This document shows positions 35,659 through 44,202 of a stretch of 64,000 bases of DNA, in pieces. The notes beneath the pieces are model-generated. The model saw only the letters and a list, made by a program, of their open reading frames with translations. It did no database searches and had not been told where the DNA came from. The translations under genes and the position numbers were made by a program. The stretch's first letter is position 1. Each line of letters begins with the position of its first letter. Source of the DNA: Meiothermus hypogaeus (lineage in GTDB: Bacteria; Deinococcota; Deinococci; Deinococcales; Thermaceae); NCBI RefSeq assembly GCF_003574035.1, contig NZ_QWKY01000002.1, forward strand, positions 51,498 to 115,497, written 5' to 3'.

Positions 35659-36405
35659 ATGACCGAACAAGAGCGCATCCAGGCCCTGCTGCAAGCAGGC
35701 AAGATCACCCAGCAGGAAGCCGACCTGCTGCTTTCGGCCCTCGAGGAGGGCGACACGGCGGCCCAGCAGGCCCAGGCAACGCTGGGCGAGCAGTACACCC
35801 CATCTGCCAGCTGGCAGCCGGAGGGGTTGCGCTGGCTGCGGGTCAGGCTCACTGCAGGCAGTCTCGAGGCCCGGCTCGATAAGAGCCTCCAGATGCCTGT
35901 GGTCGAGGGCCCGGCGGAAGTCCGCCCGGTGGGGGCCGACCTCGAAGTACTGCCTGAAATGTCGGGTGGCAGCTTTTTAGGCGGTTTGCTGGGCCGGATG
36001 GGTTCGCTGGAACTGCGCCTGCCGCCGGGCTGGGGCCTGGAGGTAGACAGCAAGGCCGCTCAGGTAGAAGCCGAGGGCATTGCGTTTCTGAAGGGCCGGG
36101 TGGCGGCAGGCAATGTCGAGCTGAAGGCGGTGGAGGGGCTCGACCTCGAGGTCACGGCGGGCAACATTGACGGCTCCCTTTTGCTCCGGGAAGGTCAGCA
36201 CCGCCTGCGGGCCTCGATGGGCAATGTCGAGCTGGATGTGTTACCTGGAAGCAGCGTGCGGCTGAGCCCCAGCGTGAGCCTGGGCAACCAGGAGATCAGG
36301 GGATTTAGCGGCACCGCAAACGGGGCCACCAGGCAGCTAGGGGAGGGAAGGGCCAGCCTCGAGGTCTCGGTGCGCATGGGCAACCTGGAAGTGAAGGCGA
36401 GGTAG
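35659..36405 (+). CDS. SHOCT-like N-terminus plus DUF4097-type beta repeat protein
   Basis: 248 aa. The first 32 residues, RIQALLQAGKITQQEADLLLSALEEG, are a helix-hairpin SHOCT-like motif. The rest is a repetitive beta structure: GSLELRLP, GNVELKAV, GNIDGSLL, GNVELDVL and GNLEVKAR are repeated turns typical of DUF4097/DUF2807 adhesin-like beta-helices. No signal peptide or membrane helix. Proteins of this make-up accompany envelope-stress modules in Firmicutes (YvlB, LiaX); function here is inferred only. GGAGG precedes the ATG. Confidence 0.78.
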   Translation: MTEQERIQALLQAGKITQQEADLLLSALEEGDTAAQQAQATLGEQYTPSASWQPEGLRWLRVRLTAGSLEARLDKSLQMPVVEGPAEVRPVGADLEVLPEMSGGSFLGGLLGRMGSLELRLPPGWGLEVDSKAAQVEAEGIAFLKGRVAAGNVELKAVEGLDLEVTAGNIDGSLLLREGQHRLRASMGNVELDVLPGSSVRLSPSVSLGNQEIRGFSGTANGATRQLGEGRASLEVSVRMGNLEVKAR

Positions 36406-36408
36406 GCC

Positions 36409-36534
36409 ATGGCTCCATCACGTAAAAAACCGACAAAACCTGCTTCCGTTCGCGCTACAAAACGAACTAAAGCCAAGTACAAAGGGTCTGTGCCTGGCCC
36501 CCTGCCCACGGTTTTATTCTTTGCAGTTCTCTGA
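36409..36534 (+). CDS. 41-aa basic protein with hydrophobic tail
   Basis: ATG 36409 is three bases after the stop of the SHOCT-like gene, with GAGG nine bases upstream; the frame ends TGA at 36532. MAPSRKKPTKPASVRATKR is strongly basic (a third of the first 25 residues are Lys or Arg), and the end VPGPLPTVLFFAVL is hydrophobic. The next gene starts 11 bases later with its AGGAG overlapping this stop. The tight coupling on both sides supports a real gene. No family recognised; it could bind nucleic acid or acidic lipid. Confidence 0.55.
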   Translation: MAPSRKKPTKPASVRATKRTKAKYKGSVPGPLPTVLFFAVL

Positions 36535-36545
36535 GGAGCTCCTTT

Positions 36546-36986
36546 ATGGACGATAAAAAGCGCATTATGGAGATGGTCAAGGAAGGCAAAATTACCGCCG
36601 AGGAGGCCATTCGCTTACTGGAAGCGATGGACACTGGGCGCCAGACGGCGACCCCCGGTGCAGGTTACGCCTACGCAGTGGCCACCACCCCACCCCCGCC
36701 CAAAGGCATCGCCAAGATGATTCGTATCGTGCTGGATGGTGAGGAGGTCAAGGTCAGGGTCAACGTACCCGCAGCCCTGGCCAAGTTCGCCTCCAACTTC
36801 ATCCCCCCCGAGGCCAAACAGCAGTTGAGCGCCCAGGGCATTGACCTGGCGAGCATTCTGGACATGCTCAAAGGCGAGTTGCCCGAGGGCCGCCTGGTGG
36901 ATGTGGAGATCAGCGACGTGGGTAAGGTGAGCGAAGGCCAGAGCAAAATGTCGGGCCCCATGCGTGTCTTGATTGAAGTGGTCTGA
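36546..36986 (+). CDS. SHOCT-like domain protein (YvlB N-terminal type)
   Basis: 146 aa. MDDKKRIMEMVKEGKITAEEAIRLLEAMD is the same helix-hairpin motif that opens the protein two genes upstream. After a proline-rich linker (TTPPPPKG) comes a compact alpha/beta domain: MIRIVLDGEEVKVRVNVPAALAKF, FIPPEAKQQLSAQGIDL, GRLVDVEISD and MRVLIEVV, matching the SHOCT-like domain proteins found with DUF2089 regulators. AGGAGCTC precedes the ATG. No membrane helix. Function unknown. Confidence 0.75.
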   Translation: MDDKKRIMEMVKEGKITAEEAIRLLEAMDTGRQTATPGAGYAYAVATTPPPPKGIAKMIRIVLDGEEVKVRVNVPAALAKFASNFIPPEAKQQLSAQGIDLASILDMLKGELPEGRLVDVEISDVGKVSEGQSKMSGPMRVLIEVV

Positions 36987-37021
36987 GGGCTTTGGCTTCC
37001 TGGCCCTGGATGGAGATTAGG

Positions 37022-37369
37022 ATGGTGGCAGTGGCGAAAGCAACCTCTAAAACTGGCTGGTTCACCCAACTGAACCTGGTGCGCCCTCGGTTTGTGTATT
37101 TGTGGGTGCGGGTGCAGGAAATCCCGGTGCCCATATTCTTGTTCGCGCCTTTAGTAGCGCTGGAGCTTTTCCTGTGGATGGCGCTCTGGATTCTGCGGCA
37201 AAACCACGACTCCCAGACCGCTTTTGCCCTGCACGCCCTGGAAGCGCTGCGCAACCAGACCTGGGCGTTGCGCAAAATGCCGCCTTTTGCCCTGGTAGAG
37301 ATAGAGTTCAGGTCCAAAAACGGGGAAAGGCCCCCAAAGCAAGCGCATGTCAAGATTGGGCTTTGGTAA
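37022..37369 (+). CDS. Membrane protein of the SHOCT/DUF2089 operon
   Basis: About 115 aa from ATG 37022 (MVAVAKATSKTGWF); ATG 37010 is also possible. One hydrophobic stretch, EIPVPIFLFAPLVALELFLWMALWIL, spans the membrane; it is followed by a helix (AFALHALEALRNQTWALRKMPPFALVEI) and a basic tail. It may anchor the operon's soluble SHOCT-like proteins. Its end nearly touches the start of the DUF2089 gene 20 bases on. No family assigned. Confidence 0.6.
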   Translation: MVAVAKATSKTGWFTQLNLVRPRFVYLWVRVQEIPVPIFLFAPLVALELFLWMALWILRQNHDSQTAFALHALEALRNQTWALRKMPPFALVEIEFRSKNGERPPKQAHVKIGLW

Positions 37370-37388
37370 AGGCCTGCCCGGAGGTTAT

Positions 37389-37784
37389 ATGCGAGTGTTC
37401 CCCATGCCCACACAATGCCCGGTGGAGGGCTGCAACGGGCGACTGCACGTGACCGAACTGGTCTGCCCGGACTGCCGCACCGAGATTCGGGGTGAGTTCC
37501 GGCCCAACGAGTTTGCCCTCCTGCCCCCCGAGCACTTAGAGTTCCTGCGCCTGTACGTCAAGGTGCGGGGCAACCTGAAGGAAGTCGAACGGATTCTGGG
37601 CCTGTCGTACCCTACCATCCGAGCCCGCTTCGAAGCGTTGCTCCGGGTGCTGGGGTACGAGTACCAGGAGATGCCCGAAGGCCCCAACCCAGAAGAAAAA
37701 GAAGCAATTTTGGCGGCCCTGGAAAAAGGCCAGATCAGCGCTGCTGAGGCTGCCGAACGGCTGAGGGCCTTGAAAAAACCCTAA
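37389..37784 (+). CDS. DUF2089 regulator: zinc ribbon plus HTH
   Basis: 131 aa from ATG 37389 (MRVFPMPTQCPVEGCNGRL), GGAGG four bases upstream. Cys residues in CPVEGC and CPDC form a zinc ribbon, followed by EIRGEFRPNEFALLPPEHLEFLRLYVKVRGNLKEVERILGLSYPTIRARFEALL, the DUF2089 signature with a helix-turn-helix (LGLSYPTIRAR). The end, AILAALEKGQISAAEAAERLRAL, repeats the SHOCT-like hairpin of two upstream proteins. It is the likely regulator of its own operon. Its end overlaps by four bases with the convergent enoyl-CoA hydratase gene. Confidence 0.85.
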   Translation: MRVFPMPTQCPVEGCNGRLHVTELVCPDCRTEIRGEFRPNEFALLPPEHLEFLRLYVKVRGNLKEVERILGLSYPTIRARFEALLRVLGYEYQEMPEGPNPEEKEAILAALEKGQISAAEAAERLRALKKP

Positions 37785-38548
37785 AAACGCGGTGGACGTT
37801 TCTCGAAAAAAGCCGCGATGCCCTCGGCCAGGTCGCCGGTCTCGCGCACCCAGGCGTTGGCGATGGACGCCAGCCGGAGGCCGTCCTCGAGGCCCATTCC
37901 CGGCAGGGCATTCAGCAACTCTTTGGTTAGTGCCAGCGAGGTGGGGGCGTTGGCGCTCACCTCCTGGGCCAGGGCCAGGGTCTCGTCCAGCAGTTGCTCT
38001 GGGGGTACGATTTGGTTCACGAGCCCCATTCGGTAGGCTTCCGACGCCGAGACCAGCCGGCCGGTAAGGAGCAGCTCTCGCGCGTGCTTTTCCCCCACGT
38101 TGCGCACTAGAATCACCCCTACCAGCGCGGCCACGAAGCCAATCTTTACCTCGGTGTAGCCGATTTGGGCGGCCTCGCTCATCAGGGCCAGGTCGCAGGC
38201 CGTGGCCAGCCCGGCCCCACCGGCTACCGCCGGGCCATTGATGGCGGCGATGGTGGGTTTGGGGAAGGTGTAAACTCGGTGAAAAAGGCGCATCAGACTA
38301 CGGGAGTGGGCGTAATTGGCCTCGGCGCCGGCGGTGGTAACGCCTTTGAGAAAATCCAGGTCGGCCCCGGCACTAAAAGCCTGGCCGGCTCCGGTCAGCA
38401 CCACCGCCCTGGTGCTGGGGTCTTGTTCGGCGGCATTTAGCTGCTCCAGTAAGTCTTGTACCAGTCCGGGAGAGAGCGGGTTGCGCCTTTCAGGGTCGTT
38501 CAGGGTGAGCAGCCGGATGCCATTGTGGTCGGATGCGGTAACGGTCAT
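37781..38548 (-). CDS. Enoyl-CoA hydratase/isomerase family
   Basis: 255 aa. Crotonase fold: NDPERRNPLSPGLVQDLLEQL, GAGQAFSAGADLDFL (oxyanion hole), INGPAVAGGAGLATACDLALMSEAAQIGYTEVKIGFV and SANAPTSLALTKELLNA. Glu in TEVKIGF occupies the place of one catalytic Glu; the exact reaction (hydratase, isomerase or PaaG-like) cannot be fixed. It may serve fatty-acid or phenylacetate breakdown. It stands alone. A plus-strand T-rich stretch sits beyond its start, before repeat copy 3. Confidence 0.88.
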   Translation of the reverse strand: MTVTASDHNGIRLLTLNDPERRNPLSPGLVQDLLEQLNAAEQDPSTRAVVLTGAGQAFSAGADLDFLKGVTTAGAEANYAHSRSLMRLFHRVYTFPKPTIAAINGPAVAGGAGLATACDLALMSEAAQIGYTEVKIGFVAALVGVILVRNVGEKHARELLLTGRLVSASEAYRMGLVNQIVPPEQLLDETLALAQEVSANAPTSLALTKELLNALPGMGLEDGLRLASIANAWVRETGDLAEGIAAFFEKRPPRF

Positions 38549-38716
38549 ACCTCCATGCTAGTCGTAAGGCAGCCTGAACGGAAAGATGGCGCAAACCCCA
38601 AGCAGGCCATTTTTTCAGATGCTGCTACGGCCACCTTTTCTTGCTACGAGGAAAACCCAAACGATAAAAGCAAGAACCGGAGGAAGGGTTGTAAAGTCCC
38701 TTTCGTACCGTATGTA

Positions 38717-38914
38717 ATACCAGATTCGGTTGATTCGTTACCGTTCGGTAACGAATCAACCCGACCAAAGGGAGACGCTTTCTTCGCCGACCGACAGTGA
38801 AGGGCCATCGGCCCCCGGCTAGCGCCGGTACTCAAGGGAGGGGTGTGCTCTAGGATTCAAAAAGACAGCCTATGGGGTTTTTAGTTTTGTAAACTGTCTT
38901 TTTGAATCCGGTAT
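38717..38914 (+). repeat. Modular MITE-like repeat, copy 3
   Basis: 198 bases from ATACCAGATTCGG to GAATCCGGTAT. Module A hairpin (GATTCGTTACCG/CGGTAACGAATC), module C, module D and module E; module B is absent. The right edge is only ten bases from the infC -35 box. Its terminal hairpin with a T5 run could terminate transcripts arriving from upstream. The 38549-38716 stretch to its left has no recognisable feature. Confidence 0.85.
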
Positions 38915-38923
38915 AACCCAACG

Positions 38924-38953
38924 TTGCCGCCTGGCCTGCTCATTGTGTACACT
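38924..38953 (+). promoter_or_regulatory. infC promoter
   Basis: TTGCCG (38924-38929), an 18-base spacer and TACACT (38948-38953). The start should be near 38960, giving a leader of about 48 nt with a CAAAC/GTTTG inverted repeat before the ribosome-binding site. Confidence 0.65.
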
Positions 38954-39007
38954 CGAGGCTGTGGGTAACCAAACTCAGCCGGGTTTGTTGCTTGCGGAGG
39001 TGAAGTT

Positions 39008-39565
39008 ATAACCAGAGATGTTCCAGTTAATGAACGAATTCGGGTGCGTCAGGTACGCCTGATTGACGAGAATGGAACCCAAGTAGGGGTGGTGGACACC
39101 CGCGAAGCCCTGCGCATGGCCAAGGAGCGTGAATACGACCTGGTGCTGGTCTCGCCCAATGCGGTTCCACCTGTGGCCAGACTGCTCGACTATGGGAAAT
39201 GGCGCTACGAGCAACAGCAGGCCGAAAAAGAAGCCCGCAAGAAGGCCAAGCGCACCGAACTCAAGAGCATGAAGTTGCGCCCCAAAATCGAGGCCCACGA
39301 CTACAACACCAAGGTCGGACATATTCGGCGCTTTCTCGAGGAAGGGCACAAGGTCAAAGTCACGATCATGTTCCGCGGGCGTGAGATGGCGCACCAGGAG
39401 CTAGGTTACAAGCTTTTGGAACGCATCGCGAAGGATCTAGAAGGAATAGGGTTTGTCGAAATGCGCCCGGAAATGCTGGGCCGCGACATGAATATGGTGA
39501 TGGCGCCTGGCGCCAAGCCCTCGGCCCCGGTGGCCCCTGCCGCTTCGTCTGGCAACCCCGCCTAG
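39008..39565 (+). CDS. infC: Translation initiation factor IF-3
   Basis: 185 aa if started at the AUA codon 39008-39010 (then T-R-D-V-P-V-N-E-R-I-R). GGAGG (38996-39000) is seven bases before it; no ATG, GTG or TTG fits the conserved NERIR N-terminus. The protein has the N-domain (RVRQVRLIDENGTQVGVVDTREALRMA), the lysine-rich linker and the C-domain (RPKIEAHDYNTKVGHIRRFLEEGHKVKVTIMFRGREM). IF-3 rejects non-standard start codons, so an AUA start allows it to limit its own synthesis, as AUU does in E. coli. The Ala/Pro-rich tail is longer than in E. coli. Confidence 0.93.
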   Translation: MTRDVPVNERIRVRQVRLIDENGTQVGVVDTREALRMAKEREYDLVLVSPNAVPPVARLLDYGKWRYEQQQAEKEARKKAKRTELKSMKLRPKIEAHDYNTKVGHIRRFLEEGHKVKVTIMFRGREMAHQELGYKLLERIAKDLEGIGFVEMRPEMLGRDMNMVMAPGAKPSAPVAPAASSGNPA

Positions 39566-39595
39566 GGTTTATTTGCCCAGACTGCCAAAAAGTTG

Positions 39596-39624
39596 ACCCG
39601 GCCCTGGTGAGGTCGGGTTTTATT
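39596..39624 (+). terminator. Terminator between infC and rpmI
   Basis: ACCCGGCC (39596-39603) pairs with GGTCGGGT (39611-39618) with one G-U, followed by TTTTATT. It separates infC from rpmI-rplT, which has its own promoter. Confidence 0.7.
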
Positions 39625-39654
39625 CATACTGTAGCGGTTTTCCCATACCCTTCG

Positions 39655-39684
39655 TTGGCAAACAAAGCGAAGGAATGCTATACT
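39655..39684 (+). promoter_or_regulatory. rpmI-rplT promoter
   Basis: TTGGCA (39655-39660), an 18-base spacer, TATACT (39679-39684). The 60-nt leader has a small CCTCT/AGAGG hairpin near 39710-39722, a possible site for L20 feedback, though no known L20 leader is recognisable. Confidence 0.7.
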
Positions 39685-39750
39685 TGCAAGGCTGCCGAGT
39701 TCCCAAGTCCTCTTCCAGAGGCACTCAGGCCGCAGATACAGGAGCACACA

Positions 39751-39951
39751 ATGGCCAAGATGAAGACCCACAAGGGCGCCAAAAAGCGTGTCAAGATCAC
39801 GGCTACTGGCAAGGTAGTTGGCAAAAAGCCGGGGAAACGCCACCTCAACTGGCACAAGTCGGGCAGCAGCCGCCGTCAGAAAGGGCGCGACTTTACCTTT
39901 TCCAAAGGCGAAGAGCGCCGTGTCCACCAGCTCATGCCCTACGATGTATAA
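39751..39951 (+). CDS. rpmI: 50S ribosomal protein L35
   Basis: 66 aa, MAKMKTHKGAKKRVKITATGKV, the canonical L35 N-terminus, and RHLNWHKSGSSRRQKG. GGAG lies eight bases before ATG 39751. L35 binds the 50S core and is co-transcribed with L20. The open frame extends upstream but crosses the promoter, so this ATG is the start. Confidence 0.97.
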   Translation: MAKMKTHKGAKKRVKITATGKVVGKKPGKRHLNWHKSGSSRRQKGRDFTFSKGEERRVHQLMPYDV

Positions 39952-39967
39952 GGAGAGGTGAAAAAGT

Positions 39968-40315
39968 ATGCCACGCGCAAAAACCGGTGTAGTCCGTCGC
40001 CGTAAGCACAAAGCCATCCTCAAGCGTGCCAAGGGCTTCTATGCCCTGCGCTCCAAGAGCGTCCGTAAGGCCCGCGAAACCCTGTTCAGCGGGGCCATGC
40101 GCTCCTTCAACGACCGCCGCAAGCGCAAGGGCGATATGCGCCGCCTGTGGATTGTGCGTATCAATGCCGCCGCGCGCCAGCATGGCCTGAGCTACAGCGT
40201 GTTCATGCACGGCCTCAAAAAAGCCGGCATCGAGCTGGATCGCAAGATTCTGGCCGATATCGCCGTGCGCCAGCCCGAGGCCTTCGCCGAACTGGTGAGC
40301 AAAGCCCGGGCCTAA
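39968..40315 (+). CDS. rplT: 50S ribosomal protein L20
   Basis: 115 aa, [24 protein letters not shown], the long basic N-terminal helix that threads 23S rRNA, and the globular C-domain ([36 protein letters not shown]). AGGAGAGG precedes the ATG. 16 bases after rpmI. L20 is the usual feedback repressor of this operon. Confidence 0.97.
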   Translation: MPRAKTGVVRRRKHKAILKRAKGFYALRSKSVRKARETLFSGAMRSFNDRRKRKGDMRRLWIVRINAAARQHGLSYSVFMHGLKKAGIELDRKILADIAVRQPEAFAELVSKARA

Positions 40316-40348
40316 GGCAAGGCCTGATACACAGCTACAAAGTTTCGG

Positions 40349-40368
40349 GGGGCCGAAAGGTCCCTTTT
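40349..40368 (+). terminator. Terminator after rplT
   Basis: GGGGCC (40349-40354), GAAA tetraloop, GGTCCC (40359-40364) with one G-U, then TTTT. A compact terminator with a GNRA loop; an upstream TTTCGG/CCGAAA alternative overlaps it. Confidence 0.75.
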
Positions 40369-40459
40369 GAATTGGCCTATCGCACGCTTCATGAGCGCTG
40401 CCGCCCATCCGGGTGGTAGCCGTCCTATTTGGGGCAAAATATTCCCAACTCCCGGGAAA

Positions 40460-41449
40460 TCAATCTTTGTGAAGAGCGCTCCGGGACAGCCAGTGCTGGA
40501 TGAGATCGAGTTCCCGCTCCCGGCTCATACCGGCCTTGAGGGGTTCTGTACGGGCTTTGTCCCAGGCCAGAATGTCCTGGACGGTTTGCAAAAGCGGGCG
40601 CATGGTGAAACCGGCAGCGACGGCCCTGACATTCTGGGTTTGCGCAATTCCGCGACCCGGCGCAAAGGAAGGAATCCAGGCCGGCAGGTCGGCCCAGGGG
40701 GTCACCTGGTTGTCCAGCAACCACTGTTCATCGGCCCAGACGGCCTCGGCAGGGGTGGGGGCGGCTTGCCGACAGGCTTCGACCAGGCTGCCCCAGGACA
40801 CCGGCGTAGCGGCTCCGTTGTAGGCCCCGCTCAGTTCCTCTTCCAGGCCCAGCACCACAAAGGCCCCCAGGTCGCGTGCGTCAACGTACTGCAAAGTGTG
40901 CTTGGGTTGGCCCGGCACCAGCACCCGGCCTCCCCCGGCAAAGCGGCGCGGCCAGTAGGTGAAGCGGTCGGTGGGGTCGTGCGGCCCCACCACCAGATGG
41001 GGGCGCACCACAAAGCTCTGGCTACCGAAGGCCCGCTCGACCTCGAGCTCGCACAACACCTTGAGCCCGCCGTAGGTCTCGCCGGTTACCTTTTCTACCG
41101 TGGGGTCGGCCAGGGTTTGCAGGGGCGAGGTTTCGTCCAGAGGCTCGCTGGACTCCCGGTAGACCGAGACCGTGGAGATGAAAGCATAGCGCCCCACGCG
41201 TCCTTTGAGTACAGCGATGGCTTCGCGGACTTCGCGGGGCAAGTAGCCATTTACGTCCACCACAGCGTCCCAGGTGCGGCCCTCGAGGGCCTTCAGGTCG
41301 CCTTTTTGGCGGTCCCCTACCAGCGACTCGGTGCCGGGGAGGGGGTTGGTGCCACGGGTGAAGGTGCTAACGGTATGGCCGCGCTGCAAGGCGGCTTCGG
41401 CAATATGACGACCCACAAAGCGGGTGCCCCCCAGAAGCAGGATGTTCAT
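40460..41449 (-). CDS. NAD-dependent epimerase/dehydratase (extended SDR)
   Basis: 329 aa from ATG 41449. MNILLLGGTRFVGRHIAEAALQRGHTV is the Rossmann nucleotide-binding start (GGTxFxG type, as in chloroplast CSP41/isoflavone reductase-like SDRs). YAFISTVSVY holds the Ser, and ETYGGLKVLCE the Tyr-x-x-x-Lys with G-G-L between (Y-G-G-L-K), consistent with SDR activity. Substrate unknown. The frame runs upstream to 41629 but without the fold. Confidence 0.85.
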   Translation of the reverse strand: MNILLLGGTRFVGRHIAEAALQRGHTVSTFTRGTNPLPGTESLVGDRQKGDLKALEGRTWDAVVDVNGYLPREVREAIAVLKGRVGRYAFISTVSVYRESSEPLDETSPLQTLADPTVEKVTGETYGGLKVLCELEVERAFGSQSFVVRPHLVVGPHDPTDRFTYWPRRFAGGGRVLVPGQPKHTLQYVDARDLGAFVVLGLEEELSGAYNGAATPVSWGSLVEACRQAAPTPAEAVWADEQWLLDNQVTPWADLPAWIPSFAPGRGIAQTQNVRAVAAGFTMRPLLQTVQDILAWDKARTEPLKAGMSRERELDLIQHWLSRSALHKD

Positions 41450-41878
41450 GGGCTGAGCATAACCCAAACAGCCGGCCCGCTCGACCACCTGGGGTAGATG
41501 CGAAGTTGCTGTGTGGTTGCCGATCACGCACCCATGGACGGTTGTTTTACAGATGATGCGAGGTCGGCGCAAACCAGTGCTCTTGTCAAACCCTTCATCG
41601 CGAGGAGGCCGATAGGCCGACGAAACCATCTCGGAGGACGCTTCAAGCTATGGGCTACCCAGGTGAACTGGGTTGCTACAGGGCCGCACCGTGTATTCGG
41701 TCGAGGCCATCAGGCGGGGTGGGCCTCGAGCGTAAGGCGAGACGCCAGTGCCCTACCGTGAGAGCGGCCTCCCACGAATACCCCACACAGCATCCTTTGG
41801 AAGCTATGGCGTGTGGGGTAATTTACGCTGCACCGCATGTAGCGTAAATGTGGGAAACGCGATGAGCTGCGCCAAACC
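41450..41878. other. 430-base gap with REP-like words and two perfect hairpins
   Basis: No convincing gene. TACCCCACAC (41779-41788) pairs with GTGTGGGGTA (41811-41820), and immediately after ATTTACGCT (41821-41829) pairs with AGCGTAAAT (41841-41849); both stems are perfect and abut. They lie just past the clpA stop (minus strand) and may end its transcript. Near 41600-41640, TTCATCGCGAGGAGG...CGACGAAACCATCTC resembles the dispersed GTCATTGCGAGG...GAAGCAATCTC words known from many genomes. Confidence 0.5.
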
Positions 41879-44137
41879 TTACGGAGCGTTTGTACCTTTG
41901 GTCTCGAGGGTAATCTCCTCGCCCTGGCGCAAGATGTTCAGTTGTCCCCCATTCTTGAGGGGGCCAAAGAGCAGCAGGTCGGCCAGGGGTTTCTTGATTT
42001 TTTCCTGAATCAGCCGGGCCAGGGGGCGGGCGCCCATCAGCGGGTCGTAGCCCTTTTCGGCCAGCCAGGCCACGGCTTCGGGGCTTGTCTCGAGGGCCAC
42101 CTTGCGCTCTTTGAGCTGGGATGCTAGCTGCCGCAGGAACTTGTCCACAATCTGCTGCATGATGGCCGGGGAGAGCGGGTCAAAGTGTACGATGGCGTCC
42201 AGCCGGTTGCGAAACTCGGGGGTGAACATGCGCTTGAGGGCTTCGTCGCTGGCTTCGGCTTTCGTACCGCCCAAAAAGCCCACCCGCCGCTCGCTGGCCT
42301 CGGCGGCCCCGGCGTTGGTGGTCATGATCAGGATGGTGCTACGAAAGTCCACGGTTTTGCCGTTGTGGTCGGTCAGTTTGCCATAGTCCATGACCTGCAA
42401 GAGGATGGCGTAGAGGTCCGGGTGGGCTTTCTCAATCTCATCCAAAAGCAGCACGCAGTGGGGGTTTTGCAAGACCGCATCGGTCAGCAGGCCGCCCTGG
42501 TCGAAGCCCACGTAGCCCGGTGGGGCCCCGATGAGCCTCGAGACCGAGTGCTTTTCCATGTACTCCGACATATCGAAACGCAGCAACGGCACCCCCAGCG
42601 AGGCCGCCAGTTGGCGGGCCAGCTCGGTCTTGCCCACCCCGGTTGGGCCGGCAAACAGATACGAACCCATGGGCTTTTGCGGGTCGCGCAGCCCGGCCCT
42701 CGAGAGCTTGATGGCGCTGGCAACCTCCTCCACGGCCCGGTCCTGCCCAAACACCGCCCCCTTGAGTTCCTGCTCGAGGTTGGCAAGCACCGCCTCGTCG
42801 TCGCGGCTCAGGCTCTTAGCCGGAATGCGGGCGATGCGGGCCACGGTGGCCTCGACCTCGGCCACCCCGATCCGGCTCTTGCGCTTGCCAGGGGGGAGCA
42901 GGGCTTGGGCGGCCCCGGCTTCGTCCAGCACATCCAGGGCCGAGTCGGGTAGCCGCCGTTCGGAAAGATGGCGGGCCGAGAGTTCGACCGCCCGCTCGAG
43001 GGCTTGTTTGGTATAGCTGAGCTGGTGGTGGGCCTCCAGGCGTGGCTTGAGCCCCTCCAGAATCTTCACGGCGTCGGCGTGGGAAGGTTCGGTAATGTCG
43101 ACTTTTTGGAACCGCCGGGCAATGGCCCGGTCTTTCTCGAAGTGCTTGTACTCGGCAAAGGTGGTGGCACCAATGCACCTGAGCTTGCCGGTTAAGGCGG
43201 GCTTGAGCAGGTTGCTGGCGTCCACGGTGGAGCCGGTGGTGGAGCCCGCACCCACGATGGTGTGGATTTCGTCTATGAACAAAATAGCGTTGGGGTGAGC
43301 CTCGAGGGCCTTCATTACGGCCTTGACCCGCTCCTCGAAGTCGCCCCGGTAGCGGGTGCCGGCCAGGAGGCTGCCCATGTCCAGGGCAAACACCTCGGCC
43401 CCTTTGAGGCGCTCGGGCAGCAGGGGGGCGTTCCCCTGGCTCGAGGGTGCCACAATGAGCTGCGCCAGCCCCTCCACCAACGCGGTTTTCCCCACGCCGG
43501 GGTCGCCGACCAGCAGGGGGTTGTTCTTTTGACGACGGGAGAGGATGGTCAGGATGCGCTCGAGCTCCTTCTCCCGCCCAACCAGCGGGTCGAGCTCCCC
43601 TTTGCGGGCCCGTTCGGTCAGGTTGGTGCAGTAGGCTTCCAGGGGGTTTTGCGCCACGCCCGCTCCTTCTTCGCCTACCTGCACGGGTTCGATATTTTGC
43701 GAGGCACCCCGGGGCAAGGCTCCCCTCGAGATGGCCGCCGTCAGGTCGAGCCGGGTCACCCCAAGCTGCTCCAGCAAGGCATAAGCTGCCGACTGCCGCT
43801 CATCCATGATGGCCACCAGCACGTTGGCACCGTTGGCCTGGTCGCGTCCAGCAGAGCGCATTTGCAGAACGGCCCGCTGGATAACCCGCTGAAACGCCGT
43901 GGTGGGCTCGGGTTCTGCGCCCGGGATGCGCTCAAACTGGCGCAAAGACTCCTCCAGCAGGGCCCGCAGGTGGGTCAGGTCTACCTTGCTATGCTGCAGC
44001 ACCCGGCTGGCGTCGGGGTCGTCGAGCAGAGCCAGCAGCAAGTGCTCGAGGCCGGCGTACTCGTGCCCTCGCTCGAGGGCCATCTCCAGCGCACGACGAA
44101 TAGACTGCTCCAGGGTAGCGGTCAGAGGGGTTTCCAT
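41879..44137 (-). CDS. clpA: ATP-dependent Clp protease ATPase subunit ClpA
   Basis: 752 aa. N-domain (residues 1-145) with [30 protein letters not shown], the ClpS-binding part; D1 with [24 protein letters not shown]2 with [15 protein letters not shown] and [12 protein letters not shown]. No M-domain, so it is ClpA rather than ClpB/Clp[11 protein letters not shown] at the IGL/IGF position would dock on ClpP. It unfolds substrates for ClpP; with ClpS it handles N-degron proteins. clpS is nearby but split off by a transporter gene. A TACACT hexamer lies 18 bases before the ATG. Confidence 0.95.
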   Translation of the reverse strand: METPLTATLEQSIRRALEMALERGHEYAGLEHLLLALLDDPDASRVLQHSKVDLTHLRALLEESLRQFERIPGAEPEPTTAFQRVIQRAVLQMRSAGRDQANGANVLVAIMDERQSAAYALLEQLGVTRLDLTAAISRGALPRGASQNIEPVQVGEEGAGVAQNPLEAYCTNLTERARKGELDPLVGREKELERILTILSRRQKNNPLLVGDPGVGKTALVEGLAQLIVAPSSQGNAPLLPERLKGAEVFALDMGSLLAGTRYRGDFEERVKAVMKALEAHPNAILFIDEIHTIVGAGSTTGSTVDASNLLKPALTGKLRCIGATTFAEYKHFEKDRAIARRFQKVDITEPSHADAVKILEGLKPRLEAHHQLSYTKQALERAVELSARHLSERRLPDSALDVLDEAGAAQALLPPGKRKSRIGVAEVEATVARIARIPAKSLSRDDEAVLANLEQELKGAVFGQDRAVEEVASAIKLSRAGLRDPQKPMGSYLFAGPTGVGKTELARQLAASLGVPLLRFDMSEYMEKHSVSRLIGAPPGYVGFDQGGLLTDAVLQNPHCVLLLDEIEKAHPDLYAILLQVMDYGKLTDHNGKTVDFRSTILIMTTNAGAAEASERRVGFLGGTKAEASDEALKRMFTPEFRNRLDAIVHFDPLSPAIMQQIVDKFLRQLASQLKERKVALETSPEAVAWLAEKGYDPLMGARPLARLIQEKIKKPLADLLLFGPLKNGGQLNILRQGEEITLETKGTNAP

Positions 44138-44202
44138 ACCAGCTAACCTTCAGTGTAGCAGGGTGATCAGGGCAGATTGTGTAAACGTGCGACGAAGACG
44201 CT

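Noticed and set aside
39690..39750. Canonical L20 leader
   Set aside because: Only a 5-bp hairpin is visible; the long-range pairing of known L20 leaders is not recognisable.
41498..41761. 87-aa plus-strand frame in the clpA-SDR gap
   Set aside because: No ribosome-binding site, composition unlike proteins here, and it runs across palindromic repeat-like words.
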